From assembly GCA_018417955.1 (NCBI GenBank), contig JACTVC010000008.1, positions 248,001 to 312,000 of the forward strand: 64,000 bases of DNA, read 5' to 3'. The DNA comes from Laccaria trichodermophora (lineage: Eukaryota > Basidiomycota > Agaricomycetes > Agaricales > Hydnangiaceae). Each line of letters begins with the position of its first letter. The stretch's first letter is position 1. Shown here piece after piece: positions 34,661 through 46,270 of this stretch. The notes beneath the pieces were generated by a model. The model saw only the letters and a program-made list of their open reading frames with translations, made no database searches and was not told the DNA's origin. The position numbers and the translations under genes were made by a program.

Positions 34661-36918
34661 ATGGATATAAAGTCCACAGCCAAAGCTCTGCTCAAGTGTC
34701 CGAGTCTTTACAAACTTGGTTTCCACATGATCCCTTGCTTTTTCCAACTGGCACAGCTTGCTCAACCTTATGTTGAGTCTCAGATGCAAGACAGGCGTGC
34801 TCCTCCAACTACACTTCCCCCAAAGATTGTCAAAGTATTTATGGGGGCTCTGGATCAAGAAAATAGTTCTGCAATTGAAGCTCTGGTCTACCTTCAGATA
34901 TTCAATCTGGGGAGTGTCAAGTGCAATTGAAGCCAATGAGGAAGATATCACTATATACAATAAATTTTCTCTGACTCTTGGAACTTGTGAGTACTCTACA
35001 ATTGCTTACAACTGACAAAATTACTCTAGCTTTGTGAAACAGCATACCACCATCTGTATCCACCTGTCCGATCATGCCAAGATGCTTTCTGTGTCAATCA
35101 TCAAGAAGTGGATTCAGACATCTTGACACTTGTGGAGCCTGTCACCCACCAGGCAACCCTATTCACGTTAACAAGTGGTGCTCTCCCCATCTACACTACT
35201 TCTCTTTATTGCCGCAGTATGTTATAATCTCTCAATGGAAAATTTACTTCATTAATCTGCTGCAAATAGAATGTAAACGCCGATATCACCATAACTACAT
35301 TGTCCACAACTCTTCAAATACATGCACCTACTATGGTGATGTACCTGATGTGATACAGGTTGCCCAACATTTCTTCGTTGAGAGCTTCTTGCTTGAGTTT
35401 TTTGCGAATATGAAAGTTTTCGGTTGGTAAGTTGTCCAGTTTCTATGATGATACAGGTTCTCAATTGGATTTTCTGTAGGTTATCATCATCAAATTGCAC
35501 ATGAATATACAACACCTCTTTGCGTGTTCCCCATGCCCACATTCTCAACAACAAACTTGCCTTTCAGTCCAATTATCACAGATACGAGAAAGTGAATGTT
35601 GATTGGCAGACTTCACTGTCACTTTGAGATGTGGATGTACTCAATGGGTTTTTCCTATATTCTCTTCTACTTGAGAAAGCAGAAAGATGAACTATTCTGC
35701 AACTTCCCCATAACAAGAGCTCACAAAAGGATCACCTTGCCGCTGCACTTCAGGAGTGTAATCATCTCACAGAGGGTATCAGACAAGAGCAATATCCCCA
35801 TGCCTGCAATCTGTGCTTCATTGTCTTCAAGGACAAAAGTGGGAAGCTGAGTCAGTTCTTACTTATTTTTGTGAGCTCTGATGGACTCAATAAGTTTACA
35901 GTGAAAATGCAGGCAGCTGTTTGTGATGGTGATGTGATCGGCCACCCCTGTTGTGCAGTGCATGACTGTAAAGACACTCTTGTGAACCACAGAAATTGCT
36001 TCTGTGCTCAGCACAACCACCTGAACTTCCAGTGCACAGTAGTTGATTGTGTCACAGCATCTGAGGTTGGCTTCAAGACCTGTACCAATCCTGAGCATCA
36101 TGTACTTGAGGAGGCATACTTTCGATGCAGAAAGGCCATATTTCAGTTATGCGCAAAACTCAAAAAAGCAGGAGCTACACCTGCAAATTCAATACCATTG
36201 GACCTGGACACTGGCAAAGGCAATGATGAGGTTATCATTGAAGCAACAATGGAGGAAGACAACATGAGTTGTGGTGAAAAACCAGAAACTGGAAACCGCA
36301 AACTACAAGCCATGTTTGGAAGGTGACAAACACATAATGAACAGTTGATTATGCACCCTTGTGGCATCATTCTCTTGCGAGCAACATTCTTTGGATCAGA
36401 AGCTATATCTGCTGTCAATGTATGCCACTTTTTCCCCTTCCCATGCCAGGTGTTTCAGTACTGACCCTGTTCCTTAGACATTTGTGAAGGCTACATTTCC
36501 AACACCTGAATCTAATCCTGAGTACTTCATCTTTGACAACAACTGCAAGCTGGTTGCACATCAACATGTAATAGATGACAAGCATTTCAAAGACACAGCC
36601 ATGCCTGTCAATGTCTTCCATTTCAACACCAAACACAAGGAGTCCGACCTCCATTGTCAAACACATTGCAATCCTGCAGCATTTCCAGAGCTTATCGATG
36701 TGAACAACAAGTGGAAATTTAATACTTCCATTTGCAAGCAAACCAATGTATGGCTTGGGGGGTATCAGGCAATTCTTCGTGATATGGAGGTGACATGGTT
36801 TGATTTCTACCTTGATGAGATGATCAAATGCAGAAATCGATATACCATCTCACAGTTACATTCAAAGGGGCACCATCCATGGCATGTTCCGGTGAAGGCA
36901 TGGTTTCCTGACTGCTAG
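34661..36918 (+). CDS. KDZ transposon protein with CxC5 and CxC6 cysteine clusters (transposon-borne, probably partial)
   Basis: Exon pieces on plus from ATG 34661 (MDIKSTAKALLKCPSLYKLG). A CxC5-like region spans about 35040-35430 and ends YYGDVPDVIQVAQHFFVES. A CxC6-like region spans about 35871-36326, with the spaced Cys/His pattern HPCCAVHDCKDTLVNHRNCFC and CVTASEVGFKTC. The following block at about 36327-36918 (DNNCKLVAHQH, FHFNTKHKESDLHCQTHCNPAAFPEL, EQTNVWLGG-like) is conserved in Kyakuja-Dileera-Zisupton element proteins. Introns separate the pieces and exact joints are uncertain. The stop is TAG at 36916-36918. The family moves DNA transposons and is expanded in mushrooms. No disabling lesion is certain. 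Confidence 0.7.
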
Positions 36919-37223
36919 TACTGGACATACATTTTTGTAATGAATGAGTTGTGGTTTAATGAACAAGTAATTTTAATCAGTAACTAAAATGGTATGAGGC
37001 CCAGGCTAGTACAGAGGTGATTGCAAACATGGCTTTCCATGAAGTTGTCAAGCACTACCTGACTGCCATTGCCAAGGTAGTTATGTCTGTCATGATCATG
37101 TTCACTGTCAAAGTAATGGTCAGAAGAATGTATGAGAGCATAACAATGACACACTTGGCATGTGTTTGGCTGTCAATGATGTACACCTGGCTAGGGAGGG
37201 TCCATATACCTTAATATGATCCA

Positions 37224-39115
37224 TCACAATGAGCTGATTATTTGAAGTTGGAGAAAGAGCTCACAGTTAAAATCAGTGTGTAACAGAGCACCGTCAGTGG
37301 AGTGAAAGACAAAGTGACTGAACGTGATGAGTGCGTCATAGGCTCGGGAGTGACGGAGCTTCATGATTGACGCAGCCTCCCCACCACTGTTGTACTGAAC
37401 ACCTGTCTTCCATAGCTGGGCTACCACACACCACACATCCCCCGAAGTGAAGAGATAGGTGGGTAAGACATCAAAATCTATATATTGAAGTGAGAGCCCA
37501 GCGGCGGATTGGTACATGAGAACCAACATACCCTTCTTTGTTGATCCGACTCCAGTTGCTAAGCATGAGTGAAATTTCTTTGCAAGGAGTCTGCATCGTT
37601 CCATCCTTGCACCCACATGCCATACAGCCTGCAACTTACTCCCAGACTGGCTCCACCATTGGCCAGGTAAGTGGATGCTCTTGATGGCAAAGGTCATCAT
37701 CTCCATTCCAAGGGTGGGGTGAATGCCAACCATCCGAAAGATGACATTAATAGAGATTCACTATGACTACCTCCCAACATACCTGTCATATCGTCTTGTG
37801 AGAACCTTTCATATAGTCATTGTACAAGTATATCACAATTACTTCTTTGCTAGTAGACCTTGTCTCCAAACCATCAGCTCCTTCCTCATACCACTCCATT
37901 TGTACAGATCTAATTGTCCAGTCATCATCGTCATCCGCCACCGAAGCAGCAGCATCATCTGCCACTAAAGCAGCAGTGTCATCCACCACCAAAGCAGCAG
38001 TGCCATCCACCACCAAAGCAGCAGTGTCATCCGCCACCGAAGAAGCAGTGTCATCCACCACCAAAGCAGCAGAGGGTGCATGTGGGTCAGGGGTTGGTTT
38101 AGCTGCAGGCAGCATGACAAGTGGAGTGTGGGGTGGAGAAGTTGGCTTGGCAAGGAGGACGGATGATGCAGGCATAGCTGCAGGAATTGAAGCAGGTACT
38201 GTAGTGTATGTTACATTAGCACTTGAATAGGATTGAAGGATAAACAACATACATTTTGCAAGCTCCAACACTAAATTACCCCACAGACCTTCATCTGTGC
38301 GACCATAATCAACATATTTCTGAAGAACATCAAGCTTCTTTGTCTGGTTGAAATGCCTTCTGTGCTGGTAATACATCGACTGCACATACTTGCAGGTCAG
38401 AAAGTGGATCGCGAAGGTGTTGCAGATGTCATCGTCATTGTGAAAGTTTCTCATGAGGTCCAAACCCTTTGCCATATCAACTGTGTATGCAAGGGGGAAC
38501 ATATCGTGAGGGACAGTTTTGTTGGGGATGGTTACTGTGATACTCGACAATGACAGGGCAGGGGCAAGTGTCGCAGTGGAACACGAAGAAAAGGAGAGTG
38601 GGGACATGGAGGTTGCCTGGGCAGGTACATGAGTGGCAACAGTTGAAGTCTCACCTATCAAAAATGACAGCTCTTTGTCGATGCCAGAGCAGTCCTCGTC
38701 TTTGAAAAAAGGCCTTTGCATGAGGATGCAAGAAGTTGAGGGGGCTAAAATAGGGCAGGTCATGTCTTGCATCAACCATTCTGCAGGTAGAGAGGAAGAA
38801 GGGAGTTGGGTGAGAACCTCGATTGACAGAGAGTGGCTGATGCACTCCATGAAGATGTTACTAGAAGGTGAGTGTTAGTATCTCATCAAAATGTCGCAAC
38901 GTGCATGGCCATACCTTTTGAAAATAGCGGCTCCAGTTTGTTATGACCGTTGGGTGTTTGCAAAGTGTGAGTTTCCCCAGGGTTGGTTGCCCACAATATT
39001 TTTCAGGGCACTGAGCCCGTGGTGTTGGTCGGAGGTTGATATTTGGCCTTGGCAAGTTCTCAGCCATCAAGCAGGATGGGCCTATTGTATGGTTAAGAGA
39101 AAGAGTCAAAAACAA
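37224..39115 (-). pseudogene. Possible alpha-kinase-domain protein, transposon-island gene
   Basis: Three exon-like pieces: 39115-38861 (Cys-containing CPEKYCGQPTLGKLTLC), 38850-37786 (354 codons with a repeat of ALVVDDTA type at about residues 268-310) and 37733-37224. The last piece contains FAIKSIHLPGQWW and ends with AYDALITFSHFVFHSTDGALLHTDFN. This resembles the C-terminal part of atypical alpha-kinases (..AFIHFVFQHS...FADLQG). The key final motif is altered here. Function is not secure, and it may be a decayed copy. Confidence 0.4.
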
Positions 39116-39992
39116 GGTAAAGCATGAACATACCGAGCAGAGAGTGTTGTTGAGAAAATCAATGTTCTTGTCTTTATAAAGTGGGTTGTATTGAAAATTT
39201 GCTGGTTATAATTGAGCCCCTGGCATGGCATGCTTGAGTATCAAGAGTGGGTAGAAGGAAGATAGATCAAGCAAAGTCAGTGGACAACATTGTACTGCAG
39301 AACGTTGCACCAAGAAGGGGGGAGGGGAAGAGTTATAATTTGAGGCAGGTGTTACAGACAGAGGATGTTACTTCTAGGTAGTTGAGGACTGTGGACAGCC
39401 ATGCTCGATGGAGGCCATCATCGAATTTGATATTGTCGATCAAGGTCAGTGTCATCAATTGGGTTCGTCTCCATGGCATAGTGTGGGTTTCAGTGGACTG
39501 TACTGGCCCATCTGGCTAACCCCATGGTCCTACCCTCTGAGTCCTAGTACTCACTGGCATTGCTCACAGCCAGATGAGTAATGGAAAATGTTTGGGTGCC
39601 TCAGGTGCAGTGAGAGAAAGAAGGGAGCGTCATCGATCAGGTTCATTTCCATGGTGGATGTGGTACATAGTGTGGGTTGTTTGGCATTGGAGCCCTTAGG
39701 GTAAGCCAAGTGGGAGCATGATTCTCAGATTCTCAGATTCTCAGAGCCCCTGCGGGTTCAATGTTCTGAAGGCAGTTGAGGTTCAATTAGACTCGCAAGC
39801 CAGTCACACTTGCAAGCTCTATGTCACAGCAGTCACAGGACATTACAAGGCACATGATAAGAGAAGGGCGAGCTTGTGAGCAGACTGGAAACTCTTGTCA
39901 CCCTTTTGGTGGAGAGTCAATTTCCCTGCCAAACCAGAGGGGGTCACTTCAACAAATAAGCCTTTCAATTTAAAAAAAAAAACACCCCAAAG
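39116..39992. other. No recognised gene
   Basis: AT-rich, TpG-rich debris. It ends in a poly-A run and the target duplication CCCCAAAG (39985-39992) of element 2. Confidence 0.5.
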
Positions 39993-41778
39993 CAGTACTT
40001 TACAGTGCCCCACCTATTCCTGCAGGAATCCTGCAGGAATGGGGTCATTCCAGTGGAATTCCAGGGGAATCCTGCAGGAATAGAGTCATTCCAGTGGAAT
40101 TCCAGGGGAATCCTGCAGGAATAGAGTCATTCCAGTGGAATTCCAGAGGAATTCCAGAGGAATCCAGAGGAATTCCAGTGGAATCCAGGGGAATCCTGCA
40201 GGAATAGAGTCATTCCAGTGGAATCCACAGCATTCCACTGGAATTCCACTGGAATAGGACTGGAATCAAGCAGAGTAAGTTTTTTTCAACTCCCCTTATC
40301 CTGATGACTTGGCACTCATATTTCCTTATAAAATTCACATGTAGAAGTCATAGATTGAGTTGTAATGTATTTGAAATGTATTACTACACACACTACACAG
40401 TTTATCTTAAAGGGAGGGGTGAGGGACAAGGTGGGAATGTATTTGAAATGTATTACTACACACTACACAGTTTATCTTAAAGGGAGGGGGTAGGGGAGGG
40501 ACAAGGTGGGGGTGTATTTATATTTTTGGGAGGGACAAGGAAGAGGGAAGAACAAGGGAGGGGAGGGAGGAAGGGGGAAGGACAAGAAAGAGGGAAGGAA
40601 GGAAGGGGGAGGGAGAAAAGGGGGGAGGGAGGACAGGGGGGAGGGAGGAAAGGGGGGAGGGAGGAAAGGGGGGAGGGAGGAAAGGGGGGAGGGAGGAAAG
40701 GGGGGAGGGAGGAAAGGGGGGAGGGAATGGTGGAGCAAGGGGGAAGGGAGCAAGGGGGAGGGACGAGGAAAGGGGGAAGGAGGAAGGGAGAGAGGGAATG
40801 GTGGAGGGGAGAGGGAGTGTGGCTGGGACCTCCATCGTCGTCCCGCGTTGGCGTCCCATCGTTGTGTCGCATTTCGTCGTCCTCGTCGCGTGTTCGCGTT
40901 TTCGTCGTGTGTCCGTGTTTTTGCGTTATTCGTGGGCGTTGTCGTCGCCGTCGTCGTGGGCGCTGGTTGCCATTGGGGGCGTCGTCGTGGGTGGCGTTGG
41001 TGTGGACGTGGTGGTTTTGGTAGGCGGCGTGGTGCCGTCGTGTGTCGTGTGGGCGGTGCGTGTTTTTCGGTAGGCGGCGCATGTTTTTCGGTGGGCGCTC
41101 GTGTTTTTCGGTGGGTGGTGGGGTGTTTTCGTGGGCGGGGTATGGTTCTCGTGGGCGCTGGTGGTGTACGTGGGTGGTGGGCGTTGTTTTGTCTCCGTTG
41201 GGTGTTGTTTTGTGCCCGGGGGGGTTGTTTTCGTGGGCGTTGGGTGTTTTCGTGGGTTCTGGTGCTCGTTGTTTCGTGACGTGGCGTCGCCGCGTTGTCG
41301 TTGAATGGTGTTGTGGTTGATTTTGGTGGTCGTCGTGGCCATGGGTAATTGACGAGTGACGTGGGCGGTGGTGGCTACGGGTGACGGCGATGGCGTGGCG
41401 TTGGCGGTGGTGACGAGCGTGGTGGTGGTGGTGGTGGAAGGAGAGAGTATGTTTGGTGAGCATTGTTTGCCAAACAAGCATTGTTTGTTATTCATCGAAA
41501 ATAAATAAACTATAATACATAACAAATAAACAAAATAAACAGGATTTCCATTCCTGCCCACTCCGGGGAACACCATTCCTGCCCATTCCGGGGAAGACCA
41601 TTCCGGGGAACATTCCGGTGTAAATTCCGGAATCCACCGGAATTCCACTGGAATGGAAAACACCGGAATGAATAATTTAGCAGGGCCTTCTGCTAAATTC
41701 CATTCCACTGGAATCCACCGGAATTCCACCGGAATGACCGGATTCCTGCAGGAATAGGGGGGGCACTGCTAAGACCTC
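39993..41778. mobile_element. Non-autonomous DNA transposon with palindrome-cluster ends (element 2), 8-bp TSD
   Basis: The left end CAGTACTTTACAGTGCCCC shares its first 12 bases with element 1. The right end, read inward, is GAGGTCTTAGCAGTGCCCC. A perfect 8-bp duplication CCCCAAAG lies at 39985-39992 and 41779-41786. End clusters are made of ATTCCTGCAGGAAT, GGAATTCC and CATTCCAGTGGAAT words at 40015-40270 and 41555-41760. The interior repeats the order seen in element 1: AT-rich, G+A tract (40470-40800, with a 16-bp sub-repeat), CpG-dense G/T-rich tract (40830-41450), AT-rich. There is no transposase. Confidence 0.88.
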
Positions 41779-41786
41779 CCCCAAAG

Positions 41787-42193
41787 TTAGTATATGAAAG
41801 TTGACTTTTACAATGAGTAGAACAAAACAAGGGGGCACCAGCAATAGAATGCTGGACCGGTACCCAGTTAGTTAGTCCAAGGTCCAGTCCAAAAAAAAAA
41901 AAAAGTAATCTTCAACAACTTAGTTCCCAAATCATCGTAGAATGTCATATCAGTTTACTGTGACCCAGCCAGACTCCCACCTATGCTAACTAGTGTTGTA
42001 GAGTCCAAATAATAGTGGTTTCTGTTGTACATAATTGTGCTTATGCTATAATTATCTTATCACAAATCACAAAAATCTTTTTCAGATTTTCGACATGAAA
42101 ATGGAACCAGTAGAACCTGCAATGAAATCTCAGGTAAGTAGTCAAGCATCTGTCAATCAGGTTACTTACTGGTCATCTTGACAGGGAAGTAAT
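41787..42193. other. Short AT-rich gap
   Basis: Contains a poly-A run at 41891-41904 preceded by GC-rich sequence, possibly SINE-like. No gene. Confidence 0.4.
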
Positions 42194-43947
42194 ATGGTGC
42201 CAACATCAGAGTTGGTTTTTGATGCTGACAGATGCACCATATGTCCAGAGTGCAAAGTATGCATCCACTGCAGCAGTGTTGGGATCTTGAACCTCACAAT
42301 ATGTCATATGGGTTCAAAAATCTGCTGTGAAACAAAAGCAAAACATGATAAGGACGACAAGAAGAAGAATGCTTCCATACTCGCCTTTTTCAAATGACCG
42401 AAAGTGGCCCCTGTCCCTTCAAAAGCCATGCCTACAACCATAATCAGTAACTGTCAACTGACAAGTGGGGCAAGTTTAACCTCTTCCCCCCCCCCCAACA
42501 TTCATAAAATGCTGCTCTCTGGACAGCCAGTCAGCAAACTCATTGCAAAATTCCAGTCTCTGATCAATAACCTACCAGAGTGTGTTCCTGAAGCATTGGC
42601 TGATGATCCCCTTGCAATTTTTGAAGAAGACCCCAAGAGTTTTGATGACCTGAGCCTGGATGCTGAGGAACTCTGGGAGGTGAAGTTGAATGGGCTGCTG
42701 AAGGCAGTGTTGGGTTGGGGAGTGGATCAGAGCATGGATGGGATGATACAGCAAGGTCAGAAGGGTGTAGATGGCCTTGCAAAATTTGTGGAATACTTTA
42801 TCATGAAGTGTGGGGTGAGTGAAGCTTTATTCAAGGGAAAGCTGTTGCACCTGTTAGGAGAACTTGAGAAACTGTGAGTCCGATATGCTTCGACTTGTTT
42901 TTGGGGTTTGGTACTCATCTCTATCTGTGGTGGTAGTCCATTGACTCATACCAATACCACCACAGTGCCTATGATATCTTCCAAACCTTCATCTATTGAT
43001 ATCACCCAATCTGACAGAATGGACATATCAACATTGCTCTGTCAAGGATCAGCTGCAGCTAGCACCAAAAATGAACAGTGCACCATCATCAACATTGATT
43101 CATTTGAAGAGGAAAAATTTCCTGGCCAACTGTGCAACCAACAATTAACAACAACCTGTAAGGGGTTTAAACTTGACTTCCCACCTGGATTATCTCTACA
43201 TACTGCATATACATTTGCCCTTCACACCAAGTGTGTACTCCCATGGGACTACACTGTCAGAAACAGTGTAATGATGCTGTCTGCTCAAAGTTGTACTGGG
43301 TTTTCTGAAGGCAACCATCAGCTTTGTTGTCCATGTCAACAGTTGATAAGAAATGGAACACTTGAGGGAATTATCAGGCAGATGGATGAGGGTCTTCATA
43401 AAAACTCACCATTTGCATATTACGGTTTCAGTGGACTTCAGGAACTCCTTCAAAAGAAGAACCAACTATAGCGTTATCAGACCAGAAGAGGTTGCTGATG
43501 GCCATAGCAAGTGGGAGTGTCAATCATGTTGATCATGTCATAAGTCTTGGTCTTCACCAAAAAAAGGGCACACATGGACTTCTGGCTTCATGCCTGGCAG
43601 TTGCAGATGGAGTGTACAAGCCAAAAAGCTTTACAGAGGAAGAGGACATGAAGGCACTCCTCCTCTGGAAACTTGCTGGAAATTGTGTGGCTGAAATCAA
43701 CCATCAAGCTAATGGGGCACAAAGTGTCTCATACCTTAGAACTTGGTCAACTGTTCCCCCAATTGTCCCCTCCCATGCATGGCCAACGGTGGATGAAGTT
43801 CACAGCAATGTAAACATGATCCTCCAGGGTATACTCGAAGTGATGCACCAAAGGATAGGTTCAAGCATCATTCATGCCACTGTTTTTGCTGTCTATAGAC
43901 CAGTTTCCATCTGCATCGGTTTTAACTGGTTTATGACTGGTCTTTAG
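42194..43947 (+). pseudogene. N-terminal half of a large Agaricomycete transposon-type protein, truncated
   Basis: Pieces at 42194-42397 (Cys-rich CTICPECKVCIHC), 42404-42877, 42908-43471 and 43492-43947. The third (CVLPWDYTVRNSVMML, HKNSPFAYYGFSGLQELL) and fourth (MAIASGSVNHVDHVISLGL, EEEDMKALLLWKLAGNCVAEINH) match a widespread uncharacterised multi-exon protein of mushroom genomes that I associate with transposons. Homology stops at about 43890 (GSSIIHATVFAV), just where a palindrome-rich segment begins, so the 3' half has been lost or displaced. Confidence 0.55.
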
Positions 43948-44290
43948 GCCAATATTTTAAAATTGAAAATTATGAATCAGTAAATTTATTAACATCTTTA
44001 TTAGCTTCAAAAAGAGCCCAAGAATGTTAAATTCCATTAGGAATTGGTGCTTCTATAAAATAAGTCTAGTACATCTATTATTCCCAAAAGTAATTTACAT
44101 TTTAATTCATATCTCTCTCATTTTTTGACCAAATCATACATTCTTGGATGCATTTTAAAGGGTATTTAAGGGGCTACAAAAGACTGGTTCACATTAACAG
44201 GTTTTTTTGCAGTCTTTACATCTCAAAAATAAAAAGACCAAACCACAGGTCTGGTCTGGTTACAGTCTTTTTCCAGTCATGAGACCAGAC
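43890..44290. repeat. Palindrome-rich segment with GACCAG/CTGGTC words
   Basis: Clusters of AGACCAGT- and ACTGGTCT-type words lie at about 43898-43952 and 44180-44290, around an AT-rich core. At 44210 there is CAGTCTTTACA, which resembles the element 1/2 left end. No 8-bp duplication could be matched. Confidence 0.4.
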
Positions 44291-44940
44291 TTCCAAACAC
44301 TAACACCTTCTGCCTTTTCCCTCCCTGCCTTTTCCCTCCCACTTTCTTTTCCCTCCCCTTCCTTCTTCTTTGTCCATCTCCCCTCCCTTTTCTCTCCCCC
44401 TTCCTTGTGCATCCCTCCTCCTTTTCTCTCCCCTTTCCCCATGCCTCCCCCCTTCCTTGTGCCTCTCTTTCTCAGAAATTTCATCCTTTCCCACCCCTTT
44501 TATCAGCATGTATCAATTTTGCATCACATCTGAAAACAAAGGATCCATTTGCTTTGGCTTTCCTCTTAATCTTGCGCATCAGTCTAACCTTTACTACAAT
44601 TTCACTAACATGAAAATGCTTTGAATATTTCAGCTTTTGTTCACCCTTTACAGGTGTGGTAAAGGCAAAGCAAAGTTCTTGGCCTGGATTTTTAAAAATC
44701 CCATGCCTTTCCCAACATGAAATACTTTAAATATAATCAGAATGTTCCTGAAAAGAAAAAGCGTCACACTTTCTCAGGATATTCTAACTGGTAATATTGG
44801 GCAATGTTTCTCATGTGGTGATTGTTGAGAGAGAAAGGTGATGTGACATGTCACATATGAAAACCATGATCAACAAACATATGCACATGATGCATCCAAG
44901 CACATGTCCATGGGTCATGTGACTCATCACATGCATCAAG
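44291..44940. other. Pyrimidine-rich tract and AT-rich debris
   Basis: 44300-44480 is almost pure C+T on plus (G+A on minus). The remainder has no supported gene. Confidence 0.5.
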
Positions 44941-45808
44941 CCTCAGACTAATCCTGTCTGAAAATCCCAATGGACCCCCACCAGAATGTCGGACCGCCCG
45001 CTGACCTGGCTACAAGCCCCAGGGCTCTTAGCCTTGAGGCTCCTTTGGAAAACGCCGCTGAGGCTCTCACGTGTGGCCACAACTGAACGTGACGAGGTGA
45101 TGGGTCCGTCGTGTCCGTTGCGTTGGTGTCGCTTCTCCGTTTTCCTTCTGTACTTATCATGCCGCTCGCAAACATTCAATTCCACATATATACAATGTAT
45201 TCAGAGCATTAAACACACAAAATTTTCACTGCCACCTCATGCTTGAGTGGTAGTTACTGATGCTAATGGGTTGATGCTTAGCTTGACTTTGTAAGTTCTT
45301 CTTTCCAATTTTCACTATGTATACATTTGTCTTAGAACAATGTAAGTTTATTCTTCGTGAAATCCGTCACCGTATAAGGCTACAGCATTGACACTCTATT
45401 TGGTAGAGTGTTTGGTGGTGTTGATTCCGTCACTCCACATCATTTTCGGGTATCTTTCACAAAAGTTGTCTGGAATTTGAAAGCTTCTCTCGTTTTTATT
45501 ACTCACAGAAAATTATTTGAGACGTTGGTCGTTCCATGAAAAAGTCTATGTAAGTTGTTGTTTGAATGGAGTCTGATGGGCTGGCAGGGTTTGCCGAATT
45601 CTTGATCATTCCGCGGCCCATCAGTGATTGCACAAACAAGTACAACAAGCCTTAGGGCTAATAGCCCTAAGGCTTGTAGCTGACTCTCCGGGCGGTCAGA
45701 CGATCCCACCCCCACAGGACTGAAAAAATTGGTTGGTACATCAGCCAATACTCAGTCCTGGAACTGTGCAGGAATCCTCAGGAATCTGTGGGGGACAATA
45801 AAGACCTC
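44941..45808. mobile_element. Partial palindrome-end element (element 3)
   Basis: The right end AATAAAGACCTC at 45797-45808 matches the right ends of elements 1 and 2. A subterminal hairpin with a perfect 14-bp stem and 3-nt loop lies at about 45650-45680. Its imperfect partner at 45010-45045, next to GGACCGCCCG, matches in inverted orientation the CGGGCGGTC near 45690. A CpG-richer stretch lies at 45070-45170. The left terminus and target duplication could not be matched, so this copy is degenerate or chimeric. Confidence 0.5.
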
Positions 45809-46020
45809 TGGAAAGGCTTTGTTTTCAGTCAGTTACTGAAATTTTCAGATAGTCATCACAATCTTAACATGTATAAGATATCACAGAGGTCAATTGTTAC
45901 AAAAGTTTTCATAAAGCTATTTGAACAAGTTATTGACTTCTGTGAAGTAAGAGTTTATAATTGGTATATCTTCACTAATTTTTCAAGATCTTCCAACAGA
46001 CAGTAAGTAATGATCAGGCC
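45809..46020 (+). pseudogene. Inverted fragment of a second NACHT gene, 3' end only
   Basis: Plus-strand sequence aligns with the end of the main exon of the NACHT gene on the opposite strand: here FIKLFEQVIDFCEVRVYNW, there LIKIFQEVIDFNEVRVYNG. It retains the donor GTAAGAG after the codon GAA, the acceptor CCAACAG, the triplet ACA (45999-46001) and the next donor GTAAGT. No further microexons follow; homology ends by about 46020. It starts directly at the outer edge of element 3. Confidence 0.65.
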
Positions 46021-46270
46021 ACAATGCTGTAGGGTCATAGTCTCAGCAATGAATATGTCATATACAAACACCACAAGAGACTGAAACTGAAACTGAGTAC
46101 ATAGAATTTTTGCTTCTCCTTAGTATCTACATAACTCAATGATAGACATGTTAAAGAAACCATTGGTATAGGAGATGTAGCAACCACTAAGAGGAATAGA
46201 GATGGTGAACAAGAAGAAATAAAACAGATAAATACACATACAAAACTTGACAGTTTGCAAAGAAATAGGC

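Noticed and set aside
40477..41481. A 334-codon minus frame (His/Thr/Pro-rich) and a 257-codon plus frame through element 2
   Set aside because: Both are products of low-complexity G+A and CGTCGT tracts inside a non-autonomous element; there is no domain or codon structure.
41821..41906. tRNA gene or tRNA-derived SINE before a poly-A run
   Set aside because: A box-B-like GGTCCAGTCC is present, but no cloverleaf can be folded convincingly and box A is missing. Left as possible SINE debris.
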